From Antedon mediterranea (Eukaryota; Echinodermata; Crinoidea; Comatulida; Antedonidae): a stretch of DNA of 64,000 nucleotides. Shown piece after piece: positions 1 to 14,500 of this stretch; the first letter of the stretch is position 1, and each line of letters begins with the position of its first letter. The position numbers were made by a program, and so were the translations under genes. The notes below the pieces were generated by a model that saw nothing but the letters and a program-made list of their open reading frames with translations, was not told the origin of the DNA and did no database searches. Where the stretch lies: NCBI RefSeq assembly GCF_964355755.1, contig NC_092670.1:37681795-37745794 (forward strand), written 5' to 3'.

Positions 1-105
1 AGTATAACATTGGCATCACCGGGTAGTCCATTGTGGCCCTTGTTTGATATGGCATACGAAAATTAGCTTTTACGTTGAAAACATAAAAATATAGTGTTCT
101 CTGGT

Positions 106-450
106 ATATTTTATTTTTTATTTTATTTTATTTAATCGAAACCAACAGCGATAATTACCGCCACTAACAGGTTTGATACAAACAAAGCCAGGACTGTTTA
201 AAGCACCTTGATTGGTCCTAACATTGATCAAGGGCTTCTCTCGTCCAGTGCCCACCTTGATCAGAGGTCTGAGGCAGATACTACTGTAGATGCAGGGGCT
301 GCCATAAGAGTCTGATTTCAAATGCCTAACGGGACCCCAGCTCCGTATACAGCACCCGTTATTCCCAGATGGTCTCCCATCCAAGCTCTAACCAGGCCCA
401 ACGTCGCTTAACTTCAGTGATCTTAACTATGGTGGTAGTATGGATTGTAT
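106..450 (-). mobile_element. 5S rRNA-derived SINE
   Basis: Read on the minus strand from about 450, the sequence gives a diverged 5S rRNA. It has a CCATACTACCACC-like 5' portion, then GAAGTTAAGC, GGGCCTGGTTAG, CTTGGATGGGAGACC and CTGGGAATAACGGGTGCTGTA, which are the hallmark 5S internal-promoter and 3' segments. The 5S part (about 345-446) is followed by some 200 bp of unrelated body and ends in an A-rich (TAAAA)-type tail at about 106-140. A 5S head, a unique body and an A-rich tail is the architecture of SINE3/Deu-type SINEs. The head has a deletion in its 5' third, so this is not a functional 5S gene. Whether the body holds a Deu core was not determined. Confidence 0.8.
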
Positions 451-547
451 AAAATGAATTTCACTTTAGTTTGGTACCAATTAAATATTTACCAATGCAT
501 GAATCTCTATACTAAACATCTAATCTCTTAAAAATTAAAATTATGTT

Positions 548-770
548 TATAAAAAAATCGTGAGAAATTGTATTTTAGCGGGAGAGCAAGAGATGACACA
601 TAATATAGGGGACTCTCGCCATTGTCAAAAGCGTTGGAAGGTCTGTAGGAAACTTTTTAAAGTCTTATATATGTTTGCGAGAAATTGTATTTAATAGCGT
701 AAGAGCAGAAGATGAAACAAAATATAGGGAGACCCCCGCCATTGTCAGGAGCGTTGGAAAGTCTGTTTTA
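548..770. repeat. Imperfect direct duplication, about 110 bp
   Basis: Two diverged copies lie next to each other, at about 555-655 and 675-775. They share GAGAAATTGTATTT, a run ending in AATATAGGG, CGCCATTGTCA and GCGTTGGAA. No coding content is seen. Confidence 0.7.
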
Positions 771-2639
771 TGAAAACTCTTCATCAAACATTGTAAATTT
801 ACTTACTTTACTCTAGTATTTTCAAAATCTTTTCATCTTTATACTGTAGCCATCATGATGTTTTCATATGACTAGAGAACAAAGACCTTAAAATTTTGCA
901 AACACAATAAGAATAATAGGCTGCCTTGAAAAGAACAATACGATTTAAAGAAAACAAATAATGATTGTTTGAACTAGAATAAAGACTTTCTGATACAATG
1001 AGTTGTAGATGTAAACATGAACAATTTAGTACTTTATAGTAGCGGCAGTAAGAACCTATAACCAAGATTATGACAAGTTCTTTGTTTCATGCTGTATATT
1101 GTACAAACAAATTAAATATTTATGTTGAAAGCAAAACTCTTGGAAAATAAGTCCAATCAGGAAGTTTTTCCCTGGTGCAATCTTTACTTTCAGTTAAAAT
1201 TGTATTTCCCTCATTCAGACAGGCATTATAAAAAATAAAATAATTTTTTAACAAGCAGCCAGGAAACTCATTTTGTATCAAAAAAACAAATACAGTCAAT
1301 TCTTTCCAAAAATACTGGATACCTTTGGGCTAACATGTCTGGTTTTCTGGAAAGTCTGGTATTGGGAATGTGTTTCTAATAGTAAAAATGAGTTTGAGAT
1401 CTTTGGACCTCAAGAAAATCCAGCTTTCAGAGAGTCGGGTATTAGTGGGAGACTGAGTCAACTGTATATAATGTACAGTCTATAAAGATAAACAGGATAC
1501 TGCACCTTCAAAACTTCAAAAGTGCATTATACAGTACTATAATAGTTCAACGGTCCTCTATGATTACACAGGAAAAAAATACTGTATATGGCGGAATTCT
1601 TCATGCGTTCTACCTATACAACCACAATGGTGGTTTTTATGCCACTCAAATTCTGAAAGATGCAATGTCAGTAAAGAGATTCAAAACAAAGAAAGACATG
1701 GACAACATTATGAAGATAACGTGTAAAGTGCAGTACATATATACCAATGTTCCAAATAGTTACAAATGTTATCACTGTTGTCATAGTGCGTTGACCTTTG
1801 GACAATCCTGATTTACTAGTTGTTCAAACAAAGTATGTTTTGTCTACTGACAAACATTGTAGTGAGAAAAGAAGGTTAAACTGTATGTATACAAGCATAT
1901 CCAGAAATTGGAAAATGGAAGTATACAAAGTGTCAATAGAGTGTCAATTATCATTGTCGATAGATAGGTACATTCTATGCAATAAAACTGCCCTAGAAAG
2001 TTGTTTAATCACCATTGAAACATGTAGGTATATTTTTTGTAGGTTATTTGCAGCAATCAAAATCCAGCTTGTCTTTATTGACTCAATTGATTAGTAAATG
2101 TTTGCAAATGTACTAGAGTTTATGCATTTATATTTACATTGAATCAACAGTAAAGAAATTCACATTTATCAGCTGTGCTTATTATGTCTTATCACTGTCC
2201 TGAAATCTACTTGAGACAGATCATATCTTATCTAGAATTAACCTTTTTTCTGGTTGTCATTTAACTTATTCTTACTTAGCTAGTAGTCTTTGTTGTACAA
2301 AATGGTCACCCCTACAGTATTTGTCTAAGAAATATCCTTGTCTCATGATCTTGAAGTTGTAACAAAAACCCTGCATATGCTTTTGTATGTTCTACCTCCC
2401 TCTAACATTTTCAAGTTTGTTATTGGAATTAAAGGCCAAAGCTGTATTTAAGTCTTTGTGTGATTAATTTAAGCATAAAAATATATTGGCAACATTTCTG
2501 AAAGCAAACTCCTCCAGATTAATTAAGGATAAAGATTACCATAGAATGGATGTTTCTTTAGAATGGAACTATGGAGGTAATTTAGAAGAATACCTACCTA
2601 CATTACAGCATTGAGGCTTTATGACTACAGATGTATTTC

Positions 2640-2906
2640 AAGATACCAATTCAGTGCTTTGGTATCCATCTTAGAATAAAGAAAGTATTTGGTATCTTTC
2701 TTAGAAGAAAGTATTGAAGAAGATAGCAATGCAGCGCTTTGGTATCCATCTTAGAATAAAGAAAGTATTTGGTATCTTTCTTAGAAGAAAGTATTGAAGA
2801 AGATAGCAATGCAGCGCTTTAGTATCCATCTTAGAATAAAGAAAGTATTTGGTATCTTTCTTAGAAGAAAGTATTGAAGAAGATAGCAATGCAGCGCTTT
2901 GGTATC
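2640..2906. repeat. 80-bp tandem repeat, about 3.3 copies
   Basis: The motif GGTATCCATCTTAGAATAAA recurs at 2661, 2741 and 2821 (one base different at 2821), so the period is exactly 80 bp. The copies are nearly identical except for the first partial one. The minus-strand open frame across it is a by-product of the repeat. Confidence 0.9.
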
Positions 2907-5900
2907 GTAATAGAAGACATATATTTCAAAAGAAGATACTCAACACTCTCGACAAATGTGTCATACTTAAGCTAACATCTAATTTAATTTCAGAAACCAA
3001 GACATTAGAATAGTAGGAAGCTCTTCATCTAATCCAATCAAGTTTTTGAAAGCATTGCAACCAAAAAATTATCTTGGATCGTAGTTTGATTGTTATAATC
3101 GTTCTGTAAGATTATAAAGATGGGATGTTTGATTTATGCAATGTTATATTCACTAAGCAACGTCCGTTCTGGCTCTCATTAATCATAATAAAAGGGTCAA
3201 AGACTTCGGATTTTAGCTAGAGAAGAATGAATTTATTTATTTCAATTTGTCACAGTTAATTAGAGCATACATTTAGTATCTTTTTCATCTTTATCTTGTG
3301 TTATACCAGTGGTTTGTGATGTTTTTTCTACCACTTTACAAGCTCTCTTGAAGACATGTTTACTCTCTCATGTCTGAAAAGAAATGATGATGGTGGTTTG
3401 TGGGGAGACTCCCACCTGAGGACATAGTTCATGGACTATACCACTTGTGGAGAGGGGTGTTCAATTAAAATTTCTACTTTTTGAGGTATATCTCGCTCTT
3501 TGAAGAGAAAGGGCTATTGTCGGTTTATCCAGGTAACCTAGCACTCATAGACTACCAACACCACTGTTGGTTTGTGTATTCTACATTCTTATTATTATTC
3601 GTACCTTTCATGTACGTCATCAACACATTTACTGGCAACGTTAAATTACTATGCGATTGTATAGCCTAGAAGATGTCATTTGTGTTAATCAGTTGAAAAT
3701 CAATAAGAAGATGTAAGGATGACCTGTTGTGCTACATTGGTATGACATGAGTTACTTTAAATGTATTCGTTGCTAGTGTAAAGTAAATATTAGTACTGTA
3801 TACTTAAATCTTAAAAGGATTGAATCATAAGAATTGATTTGTCCATGATTTGTCACTGTAGTAACAACATTAAAGTAATTTAAAGTACAAGTGATATTCA
3901 TAAATTAAATGTGAAAATTTTATATAAATTATTTACAGTAGTCCTAATTGAAATATAATGGAGCATACTGTATGTAGAAATTAAAGTTTTAAATGCTTGT
4001 GTACAATATTTAATTAGTTACCTAGTATAGGTTATCATTACTGAATTCACCCTCTAGGGACAGGCCGAATCCACATGATGTAGTAATAAGCCGGGTATTA
4101 ATAGTTGAAGCTGCTCGAGGGTTAATCACCCTTAATGTAGTGTTATCACCGACAGTCTGAAACAACATTCAGTTGAGCCGAGATGAACAGATGTAGAATC
4201 CCCTAGGGATGTTCACCTGAGCTAGGCCTAGCCTACCTGATCTGGCTTGATGAGGATGATCTGAAATGGAATCAAAGAAAGCTCTTAAAATACACATGGG
4301 TCTGTATCGGATGTTAGTTTTTATGATGAATATAATTAATATGCTGTTTAATCATTTTTCATTAAGAATTTGGCATCATCTAATTGATGCACATGGTTGT
4401 TATATAAATTAATGTTGTTAAACCAGTAAAGTCATCTGAATGTGCGGACATTCTGATGGACTCACTTGGTGTGTGTGTCACAGTCTGTGATACTTCCAGT
4501 ACCTATTTGTACACCTGATAAATTTGAAGTTACTTAATTAATTATGCACCAATTTATCTATTGAGAATTCAAAAATATCAGTAACATAGTACCAGATCAA
4601 GCCTTTATTTCCATAATTGTTTTGTAATCTTTTTTTTTACAAAAAAATGTTTCCTATACATATTTTTCTTGCCACCAATTTCAACTTTACCATACAGATT
4701 TGCAGGTTTTAATGTTCTTGTTAAATCATTTGAAAGAGTTTAACATTTTCACCTGTTTCAGAGATCTATATACCATGTTAGTCTAACAATAACAATTTGC
4801 ATTCATCTAATAAGTAATTCTGTGATATTTTTGCTGGTTGATATTCATCTATTGTTATAGTAGTAAAGGTAAAATGGCAAATAATTAGTTACTGTAACTT
4901 GATTCATACCTAAAGACTTTCCCAAATTCCAATTTGACTAGTGTAGAGAGTGCCCTAGCCCACAAGCCTTTTTGCTAACCCACTACTAAAGTATGCTTAG
5001 CAAGTAAACTTATTTTTAAACACTGTTATATTGCGACCTGTTTTTTTAATTTTTCATTAGCTCATTGAAACAAAGCGGTTACCGTTAGCCCAAGGTGTTT
5101 TTTACTAGATATTTGCATACTGAGTGTTGGGCAAGCAAAGTGCATTTACCTTAATGAACCTTTATATCAATTATTGTGTGCTCAATGAACAGTCATATAT
5201 TTTTCTACCCAGGCTTCTTATCTGAAAATCCTTGTGCGCAATTTGCCAATCTCAATTTAATATTCATCCACTTTATTATTATTATCTTATTATAAGTTGC
5301 ACCACAAACACACCAGCTAATTCTTCTAAATCGAATCATTCTTGATTTCATTACTTGGTTTTGATTTATTTGCTGTACACGTCATTGAGAAGTTTCTTTT
5401 AACAGTCTTATCGCATTTCCAGGTTATGATGACCAAACCATAGAGGATGCTATAATAATTTGTTTAGAATTACAAACCAACTAATAGAGGGCGTTTACTT
5501 CAAAATATAACTTGGTAGAGTTGACAGATATACTGTACCAGCAGACTACAGTCAAGAGTACTGTACACATGGACGTTCTTTAGATACTGTGTTATTTATG
5601 CTTTGGTACGTCTACCAACGTCTATAAGATCATGTACTAGTTGACAAAAATGAAGAAATGACATCAATATTTATAGAACTTTTGGTTTTCTTGATTGATT
5701 TAATCAATTCCTTTGCCATTTTATGATGCAATAAAAATCTTGTTTTTTATTGCATTTTTATTGAATTTTTTAGAAAATTTAAACTAAATAATAAGGCTTA
5801 TTATAAAAGAGATTAAGCTGTCTTTTGCCTTCTTTTCAATGCAATTCACACCTGTCAAAGGGTTAGGGTTAGTTAGTGCCATACTTAATATACAATGCCG

Positions 5901-6327
5901 ACTTTGTGCTTTGATAGAAATCATTTTTAAGTGTTAAGATCAAGTGTTCATTGCTTCAATCTAACAATCTAAGCACCTTTCAGCATTCCCCTTAGGCTAT
6001 GTCAAATAAATGTCTCTTGTGACGCCTTAACAGTAGCTTTTACATTCTTGTATAAAAATATTTTATAACAAATGAAAGTATGCCATTCAGTGGCAGATTC
6101 TTGCATATTGTTAGGGCTAGTACAAAGTTAATACAACTCTGGTGAAGTAGTTTTCAGTTAAGGTTTTTCTGTATACAGTATTACATATTTTAATAAAACA
6201 GTTTCTTAAAAAAAACTTAAAATAAAACTTAAATAGAAACTTAAAATAAAACTCTTGAAAGAGTTTCTATAACTGCATCATTAATAACTGAAACATACCA
6301 ATAAATAAATAATGATTATCAATACAT

Positions 6328-7110
6328 AATGTGAATAAGACATGATGCAGCCCATTATGTATTGTAAATAAGACATGATGCAGCCCATTATATAATGTGA
6401 ATAAGACATGATGCAGCCCATTATGTATTGTGAATAAGACATGATACAGCCCATTATGTATTGTGAATAAGACATGATGCAGCCCATTATGTATTGTGAA
6501 TAAGACATGATGCAGCCCATTATGTATTGTGAATAAGACATGATGCAGCCCATTATGTAATGTGAATAAGACATGATGCAGCCCATTATGTAATGTGAAT
6601 AAGACATGATGCAGCCCATTATGTAATGTGAATAAGACATGATGCAGCCCATTATGTAATGTGAATAAGACATGATGCAGCCCATTATGTAATGTGAATA
6701 AGACATGATGCAGCCCATTATGTAATGTGAATAAGACATGATGCAGCCCATTATGTAATGTGAATAAGACATGATGCAGCCCATTATGTAATGTGAATAA
6801 GACATGATGCAGCCCATTATGTAATGTGAATAAGACATGATGCAGCCCATTATGTAATGTGAATAAGACATGATGCAGCCCATTATGTATTGTGAATAAG
6901 ACATGATGCAGCCCATTATGTAATGTGAATAAATAAGACATGATCCAGCCCATTATGTATTGTGAATAAGACATGATGCAGCCCATTATGTATTGTGAAT
7001 AAGACATGATGCAGCCCATTATGTAATGTGAATAAATAAGACATGATCCAGCCCATTATGTATTGTGAATAAATAAGACATGATGCAGCCCACTATGAGT
7101 TATTGTGAAT
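6328..7110. repeat. 33-bp minisatellite, about 23 copies
   Basis: The unit contains AATAAGACATGATGCAGCCC and ATTATGTAATGTG. Because 33 is a multiple of three, two minus-strand frames stay open for more than 200 codons and give 11-residue repeats. These are very unlikely to be genes. Copies near both ends carry variants (TATTGTG, an extra AATA), while the centre is homogenised. The array ends about 120 bp before the integrin exon at 7233. Confidence 0.95.
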
Positions 7111-7232
7111 AAACATCATGACCCAAATTCTATTTATTGTAAATTTGAAAACATATTTATTGTCAATAAAACATGATCTCCATTTATATTGTGAAATAAA
7201 GTATTAATTTAAAAACTTGTTTGCCTGTTTAG

Positions 7233-10200
7233 ATTACTAGTTGGCGCACCTATCTATGATGATAACAAGAAAGAAGGGAATGTACAGCGACCTGGTGATG
7301 TTTTTAGATGTCCGTATACAACCCAATTCGATGATTGTGTCGCCTTAGGTGTAGATGTAACAGGTATATTGCATTATTCAAGATTGTTCAATTGTTTGTG
7401 AGGGGTGGAATAGTAAAAGTTTATCTCAAAACATAGTAGATTGGCCTACTGTACAGTGTGCCACAGTGGGGCTTAGTTCCTGGGTAGATACAGCAGTTTA
7501 AAGTATAGAATACATAAACACTGGAAGCTTTATCATTATATTGTGAAGGGTTGAAATATAATTTCAATTAAAACAATTTAGACTACCTTTATTACTATTC
7601 CATTAAAAAATGTTATGCTGTCTTTTACTCAGATAATAGTGATAATCCTGTAGAAAACAAAACGGACCAATGGCTGGGAGTAAATGTCCGCAGTCAGGGG
7701 CCAGGAGGTCTCATTGTGGTAAGATTCTGCTTTTTTTTTAACCCTTTATCGTATTTCTGGACCGTAGCTTTGCGCTTGGATTCAAATTAAGTTGAATTTG
7801 GGTAGATTTTCCTCAATGCAAAATTACTGTGGAGTGGAGTAATGGCTTGGTGGTTATGATGCTTGGCTACCACTCCAAGGGTCCTAGGTTCAAGTCCTGT
7901 CACATGTCAGGATTTTTTATATGAACAAAATTTACACCTCCACTCCGAAAGAATTATAATAAGACTTTGTTTATGTAGAGCATCTTGTGTATATGTTTAT
8001 ATTGTGAACCTATGAGGGTCCCTAATGATCAGCAATTGCTGGATGGATCACCCTTATTAAATATGTATATCCTCGGGTAAAGTCCCACCTCAGGTATAGT
8101 CCCACCTCAGGTTTAATCCCACCCCTTACTTTATGTCATAAACAGGCATATCCTCGGGTATATTCCCAGTATTTACTTTTTGTCTGGATGTAGGCCTCTC
8201 GCTACCCAGTTCAGATGAGTTTTATAAGAAATGCTTACCAATCATTTTTTTCCTGAACCTGGTATAGTCCCATCCCTCAAAATCTAGGGGTGGGATTATA
8301 CCAGAGGATATACAATACTTTTTGTGTTCATTCAGTCTTTATAATGTTTATAATATTAACAAAACTTGAATTTCCTTCTTATATCAAACAAACATTTCAT
8401 CATAAGCTATTTGTTGTATTGTTTCGTAGACATGTGCTCACAGATACAGAGTAAAAGAAAGTGAGGAGGTAGAAGATATATGGGGTCTTGGCAAGTGTTA
8501 CATTATCAAACAGAATATATACGACTTAGAATTTGTACCGGGCCCTGAAACAAAAAGATGGACTCCTTGTTCAAACAAAGACATGACCGTTGAAAAATAT
8601 GGATACTGTCAGGCGGGCACAGGTTTAGGGTTGGATACATATGTAAAAAATGAGGTAATTATGACAGTTATGCTTCACAAATACATAGAAAACCAACCGT
8701 GCAGCCGTATTTATTCAAATAAACACTTCCCCAGGGCATTTATGGGCATTTATTGTTCAGAAGAGTGGAGTTGGTGGGGGGGTGGGGGACCGATTTAATC
8801 GAGGGAGGCGTTTATTTGGGGAGGCATTTGTTTTAGTGTAATATAGTAACATGTATAATCAAATAAATAACCCCTAGATATGAAAAAATACACAGTAAAC
8901 AATTAACACAATTATTATCAGTAAGTGATAAAATACAGTAAAAATCAAAATGCTTGGTAAATTTGTAGATCATGTGTTTAAGTTTGACTTAATTTTGTGA
9001 TAAGAAAGTTGCTGTGGATTTCAATATTTTTGGCAGGTACACAGGCCGGAATGCATTTGAAGATAAAGTGCTGTTAATACATTCCATGGGTTGAGAGAAA
9101 GACATTGGTAAAACAGTGCTTTTAATGTGATATTTATTCCTTCTTGTTCTCTTCAGGTAAAAGAAACGGACATGTACATGGCTATTGGTGCCCCTGGTTC
9201 TCATCAATTTAGCGGCTCTACCTTTGCTAAAGATATAAGTGTATATGGTCTAGGCAGTCAAACCTCGATTCGAGGCACTCCTGATGATCGTATTGTAACC
9301 CAGGGGTATAGTGGTATGTTTTTTATACATTAGTATATTACAATGTTATTTATAATCTTCATTATACACTGTTCATCACAGCCTCTCCCAGGGTAGTGCT
9401 CTGAGCCTCTTCCAGGGTAGTGCTCTGAGCCTGTTCCAGAGTAGTGCTCTGAGCCTCTTTCAGAATAGTGCTCTGAGCCTCTTTCAGAATAGTGCTCTGA
9501 GCCTTTCCCAGGGTAGTGCTCTGAGCCTCTTCCAGGGTAGTGCTCCGAGCCTCTTCCAGGGTAGTGCTCCGAGCCTCTTCCAGGATAGTGCTCTGAGCCT
9601 CTTCCGGGGTAGTGCTCTGAGCCTCTTCCGGGGTAGTGCATTGAGCCTCTTCCAGGGAAGTGCTCTGAACCTCTTCCAGGGTAGTGCTCTGAGCCTCTTC
9701 CAGGGTAGTATTCTGAGCCTCTCCAGGGTAGTGCCCTCAGCTACTCCCATTGTAGTGCCCTCAGCCACCCCCAGGGTGGTTATCTAAATAAATATTATCT
9801 GAGACTTACAAACAATGAAACATACTACTTACAAACGAGCATGAATTGACACCTAAATAAGATAAATTGAACCAGCTATCCCTCAAACACAAACATAAAT
9901 GTTTAACAGATCCTACCTAATTTTTATTTATCTACAGGTTTTTCGATTTCTGTGGGTAATCAAAATTCCAAGACAGAACCCTTTTTTGTATCAGGAGCTC
10001 CCCGAATGAATGGGACTGGTGTTGTCCAAATCCTGGTGACTGAAAGCCAATTGAAAGATCTAGCGGTACACCAGTCACTCTATGGCATAAATTTAACAGA
10101 ATCTTTTGGTTATGAGACTGTAGTAATTGATATTAATGGAGATGGGTAAGCAGAAAGGCTTTTATTTCGATCTTTTTGTAGTGGTTTAGCTCTAGCTAGG

Positions 10201-11568
10201 CTAAATGTATCTATAATATCTATTTGACAGCAAAACCTGGAGTTAAAAATGAAAATTTTTTAATTTGTTTATCGTTTGCGAGGCCCTAAGACCATGCATA
10301 TGTTAAGGAATCGAACGTGGAAGAATATCTATATAAATCTTTTCCATATGTTCACAATGAAGGTCATAGTTGATCGCAAATTTGAAACGCTCCCTTATTA
10401 ATTGGAGTACCATAACTTTTTTTTGTTGCCACAAACTCAAAAAGATTTTTTACATTACATTTATTTTCTTGTGTTTTTGCATTGAAGGCTGGAAGATATT
10501 GTAGTTGGAGCGCCTATGCATTATGACAGGAAGGAATTGATTGGTGGAAGAATTTACATTTTTTTAAACAATGGATCGGTAATTTTATTAATGTTTCACC
10601 GAATAAAAGATGAAATTAGAAATGTTATCACTGAAAGTTTTTTCAGTTTTTATGAGTAATAATATGGACTTATTGGGCTAAATGAGTGGACTAACAGAAT
10701 TATTACAATCATTTTTTTTTGTTAGTCTGGTACTTATTTCGGAAGTGGCAATACCGGTATGTACAACCAGTACATTGATGGACCATTAGATTCAATGTTC
10801 GGACTGTCTCTGGCTAACCTCCGTGATATAAATGGGGACAAGGCTGAAGGTAATTTATTTCTACATGAGATTATGAACTAGTAACAGTAGAGCCAATGGG
10901 ACACCCCTATTCGCAAAACATCCAGTTTAAAAAGAGATTTTCCGTGAAACGAATGAGAAATATATGTTTTAACCCCTTTGTAGATCTACTATATTCTGTC
11001 CACATCTGGGTGCATCTCTGCATTGAATTATCTAGACAATTTTTCAAATCTTCTTTGCATTCTGCTTGTAATAAAAAATTCATTAATTGCTCATGCACTA
11101 ATTACAACCCACATGTGTACAAAAATAAGATGTTTCCGCTCAGGATAGATACAGATTCTATATAGGACAAGCTACGTGGTTTTCCGGTTATTACGTTACC
11201 GCTCATAAATTGGCCTTTACAGAGACTTCAATATACTGTAAAAAGTGCAGTAGAATTTTTCTATTACTATGAAAACAGCAAAACAATTACTACAGAAAAT
11301 GTTTGTTTTTTATAGAATTGGTAGTTGGAGCTCCATATGAAAACAATGGCGAAGGGGCAGTTTATATATTTATGGGTCAAACAGATGGAAAAATTAGAGA
11401 TCCAATACAGAAGATTACCCCCAAAACATTGAACAAGGACCTCAAAGGAGCGCCTTTCCCGAATGCCACATTTGGATATTCACTTTCTGCAGGCATGGAC
11501 ATGGACAATAATGGTTCACCCGACGTACTCATTGGGGCATTTGAGTCCAACTCTGTTATTTTGCTACG
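7233..11568 (+). CDS. Integrin beta-propeller exons (FG-GAP repeats)
   Basis: These eight exons make most of the seven-bladed propeller that heads the integrin ectodomain and carries ligand and cation sites. VGAP-type FG-GAP motifs are visible in several exons (LLVGAP, AIGAPG, VSGAPR, IVVGAP, LVVGAP, LIGAF). Calcium-binding loops of DxDxDG type appear as DINGDGLED across the 10145/10488 junction, DINGDKAE across 10849/11316, and DMDNNGSPD near 11500. The cysteine-rich insert in 8430-8654 (TCAH, GKCY, PCS, YGYCQ) is the feature that places the protein in the alpha3/6/7 group. Introns contain a tRNA-like SINE, MITEs and a 24-bp minisatellite. Confidence 0.93.
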
Positions 11569-14500
11569 GTAAGGTTTTTTTTTACATATTATATTTCAAT
11601 TCGCAATCAACAGCAGGGAGCCCGCCATTTACTGACTGGAATACATAAAAACACAAGCCAAATGAACATCAACCAAGTCCACAAGAACCAATTACAAGCA
11701 ATTCTTAATTGTGGATTTAAGATAAACAATTAAAGAAAATATCAATAGTGGAGTTAAAAGCAATAAATCTGTTTTTAAGAATATTGAGTCAACAAAAAGA
11801 AATATGAAAAAGATAAAAAGATCCTTCTTCTTTTGATGTTAACTCTACAGTACAAAAATAAACGGTCGTCGTCGAAGCAAACTCTGATCAGAGAGTGGCT
11901 TCGCTAACAGTATTCTGAAACCATCCCCTGTCTTCTGACATCCTACTTTGCTTACTCCATAGAGCCAAACACATCTGTTATGGTCTTTTCCCATTTGTTT
12001 CTTCTCATCCTTGGAATATAAGCCTCTACAGTACAATCATAATCACCACCACAACCACAGCATCATACATAGCATACAGCTTAGCACAAAAATTAGAGAA
12101 TTAAGAACGTTTTATTTCATTTCAGAACAAGACCTATTATAAATCCAACGTTTGAGATTACTGTTAATCCCGAAGAAATTGAATCTAATACTTTAACATG
12201 CCCTGTTCAAGGTATCGATAAACAATGGTGAGTTTAAAAAAAAAATGTTGTTTTTATTAAAACTATTCCTATCTTGACTTTTAAAAATGAATTGCATTCT
12301 CTATTTGAAAAAGAGGCAGTATTTCAACCGGAGCCTAGAAAAGTCATCCACGTATAATAACCAAACTTCATATATTAGCATATTATAATGATTTAATTTG
12401 TTTTTCAGTTTTACTGTGTCATTGGTATTACAATATTTATCACCAGGTCTTTTTGATGAAGCAGTAGGTAAAGAAATCACAATAATATTTTGATATACCA
12501 TATTTATTCGAATAAACGCCCTGCTTTGAATAAACGCCTCCCTGAAATATCTACAATTTACCAAGCATTTTGATAACATTTTTACAGTATTTTATCACTT
12601 CTTAATATTTATTGTGTTGTATTTTTCATATCTATAGGTATTTATTTATTATACATGAATACCATATTACACCCAAAAAAATAAACGCCTCCCTTGAATA
12701 ATTTATTCCAATAAATACGGTAATCTAATTACTGTTCTAATGTGGGCCTGATTATAATTTACAAATTGTCAAGGACATTATCATCTTTTTAACCATATAT
12801 TTATATTTAAAATTTGTTTTTAAGATATATTGTCCCCCCAAAAAAAACAGTATTTCACATTTTTTTTATGCCATTTTTAAATGTCACATAATAGTTATTC
12901 ACATTGACCAAAAACTAGATTGAAAAAAATTATTTACCTAAAACAAAAATGTAATTGAAAGCAAAACATAATTAAATTGTCTGTCAGACAATTTGGGTTT
13001 TTTTTGACAGAAACGAAAAACTTTAAATTAAAACTGCAAATGGCCTATTTAAAGCCTGATTTTATTAAGCATTTTTCATGTTTTTAGGGGACAATACATC
13101 TTTAAGGAGTAGCTCTTTACAAGCCACATGAAATTCACTCAAGGGCCATATTTGGCTCAATCAATTAATTAAACTTTATACTTTTTTAGATGTTGATCTT
13201 CTTTTGGAAGCTGATGTTGATAGAGTAATGGAAGGCAAATCTTCTCGCGTATCGTTTAGAAAAACTCAAGAAGATGGCAAGCCATTACACACAGTAAAAA
13301 CAAGAATAGTGCTTCCTGGTGCAGAAAGAGACGTTATCACTGAAGAATACGTATTAGTCTTTGAGGTAGATATTGTATCCCTTTCACACCAAAAGCAAAA
13401 CGCCGGAGACACTCCGGAGTTGACGCCCCTCCGGGAAAATAATAAATAGTATAAATAAAACATTTTTTAAAGAATTAAAAAAAAAAAAATGTTAAATTAA
13501 ATATATTATCAATTAAAATGATTCTGATGATCGTCGCTATGTAAACAAACAAAATAGAAAGCAATATTGACGATTTTATTTTAAAACCCCCGACCCCCGA
13601 CCAACGACCAACGACCAACGACCCCCGACCCCCGACCCCGACCCCGAGACTACAAGATTAGAACATGTTAACAGTATTCCGATGTACAAACAATACATAT
13701 CCCATTTTTTAAAGTTTATCTTTAATTTCTAAACAGAAACTTTGTGATCTTTTCTTTTCTGAATTATGTTATCCTGCCTAAATATGTTTTAATAAATAAA
13801 TAAATAATATATAAAATGTTTTTGTTGTTTAAAGAAACCTTATGATGACATTTTTTCATCAATTGTTATTCGTGCAACCGTTAGCCTGCCAATGGTCAAT
13901 GCAACTATGCCAGAGCCTGGAGAAGAAGTGCCATCTCTATCAGCTTTTGCTATTCTAGATCCACACACAATTGAGACAAAAGTTACCTTGGTAAGGCCTC
14001 AAAAGAATATTTGTAAAAGTTTTTAAAATTAAATTGCCAATATTTGAACTTAATTGGGAAGGATTTGTATATTGACGTTATAAGTATTGTTTTCATTATA
14101 ATAGGTTTGGTTGGAATATGGACAATTTCTTAGGGCCTAATTACCATGTTGTTAAGTCTACAGTGACCGTTCCTTTTCTTATAAAAATATTATCTATTAA
14201 GCATTTTCCTAGAGTAGAAAATGAATACGAAGGTTCCGATCAAGTTGTCCCTAAACCATCTCGGCCAAAGTCAAGTCGGTCCCGCATTAACTCGTGCCCC
14301 ACTGCAACTCAAGTCAAACTTTGACTGAGATGGTTTAAGGCCGACTTGGACTAAAATTATTCTAACAGTAACAAACAATATTATGTCCACAAACACTAGG
14401 CGAAGAGCATCAATCAGTTTTTTTACAAATTATTGTTTTTGCAGGTTAAATTTAAAAAAAGATGCGATCAAGATGACGGTGTTTGTATAACAGATTTGAG

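Larger units (their letters stand above)
1..7232. other. Non-coding region upstream of the first visible integrin exon
   Basis: I found no credible exon here. The open frames are short, lack family motifs and are not flanked by matching splice sites. The stretch probably includes intron 1 of the integrin gene, because the first visible exon (7233) starts inside propeller blade 1 and needs an upstream exon carrying the signal peptide. I searched for a signal peptide followed by a YFGYS-like motif and did not find one, so exon 1 may lie left of the window. The contents I can name are the 5S-derived SINE, a short direct duplication, the 80-bp tandem repeat and the 33-bp minisatellite, each listed separately. 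Confidence 0.6.

Noticed and set aside
345-446. Functional 5S rRNA gene
   Set aside because: Deletion in the 5' third and many substitutions; fused to a SINE body and A-rich tail.
1273-1485. 70-codon frame as a possible first integrin exon
   Set aside because: No signal peptide, no YFGYS-like motif and no donor in the phase needed by the exon at 7233.
6267-7019. Two minus-strand frames of 211 and 250 codons
   Set aside because: They are translations of a 33-bp minisatellite whose period is a multiple of three; no start context, splice sites or non-repeat part.
9330-9768. Minus-strand repeat frames (SEHYPGRG and a second phase)
   Set aside because: 24-bp minisatellite in an intron.
11845-12036. 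Minus-strand 63-codon frame inside an integrin intron
   Set aside because: It looks faintly like a degraded repeat end but no domain or boundary could be supported.
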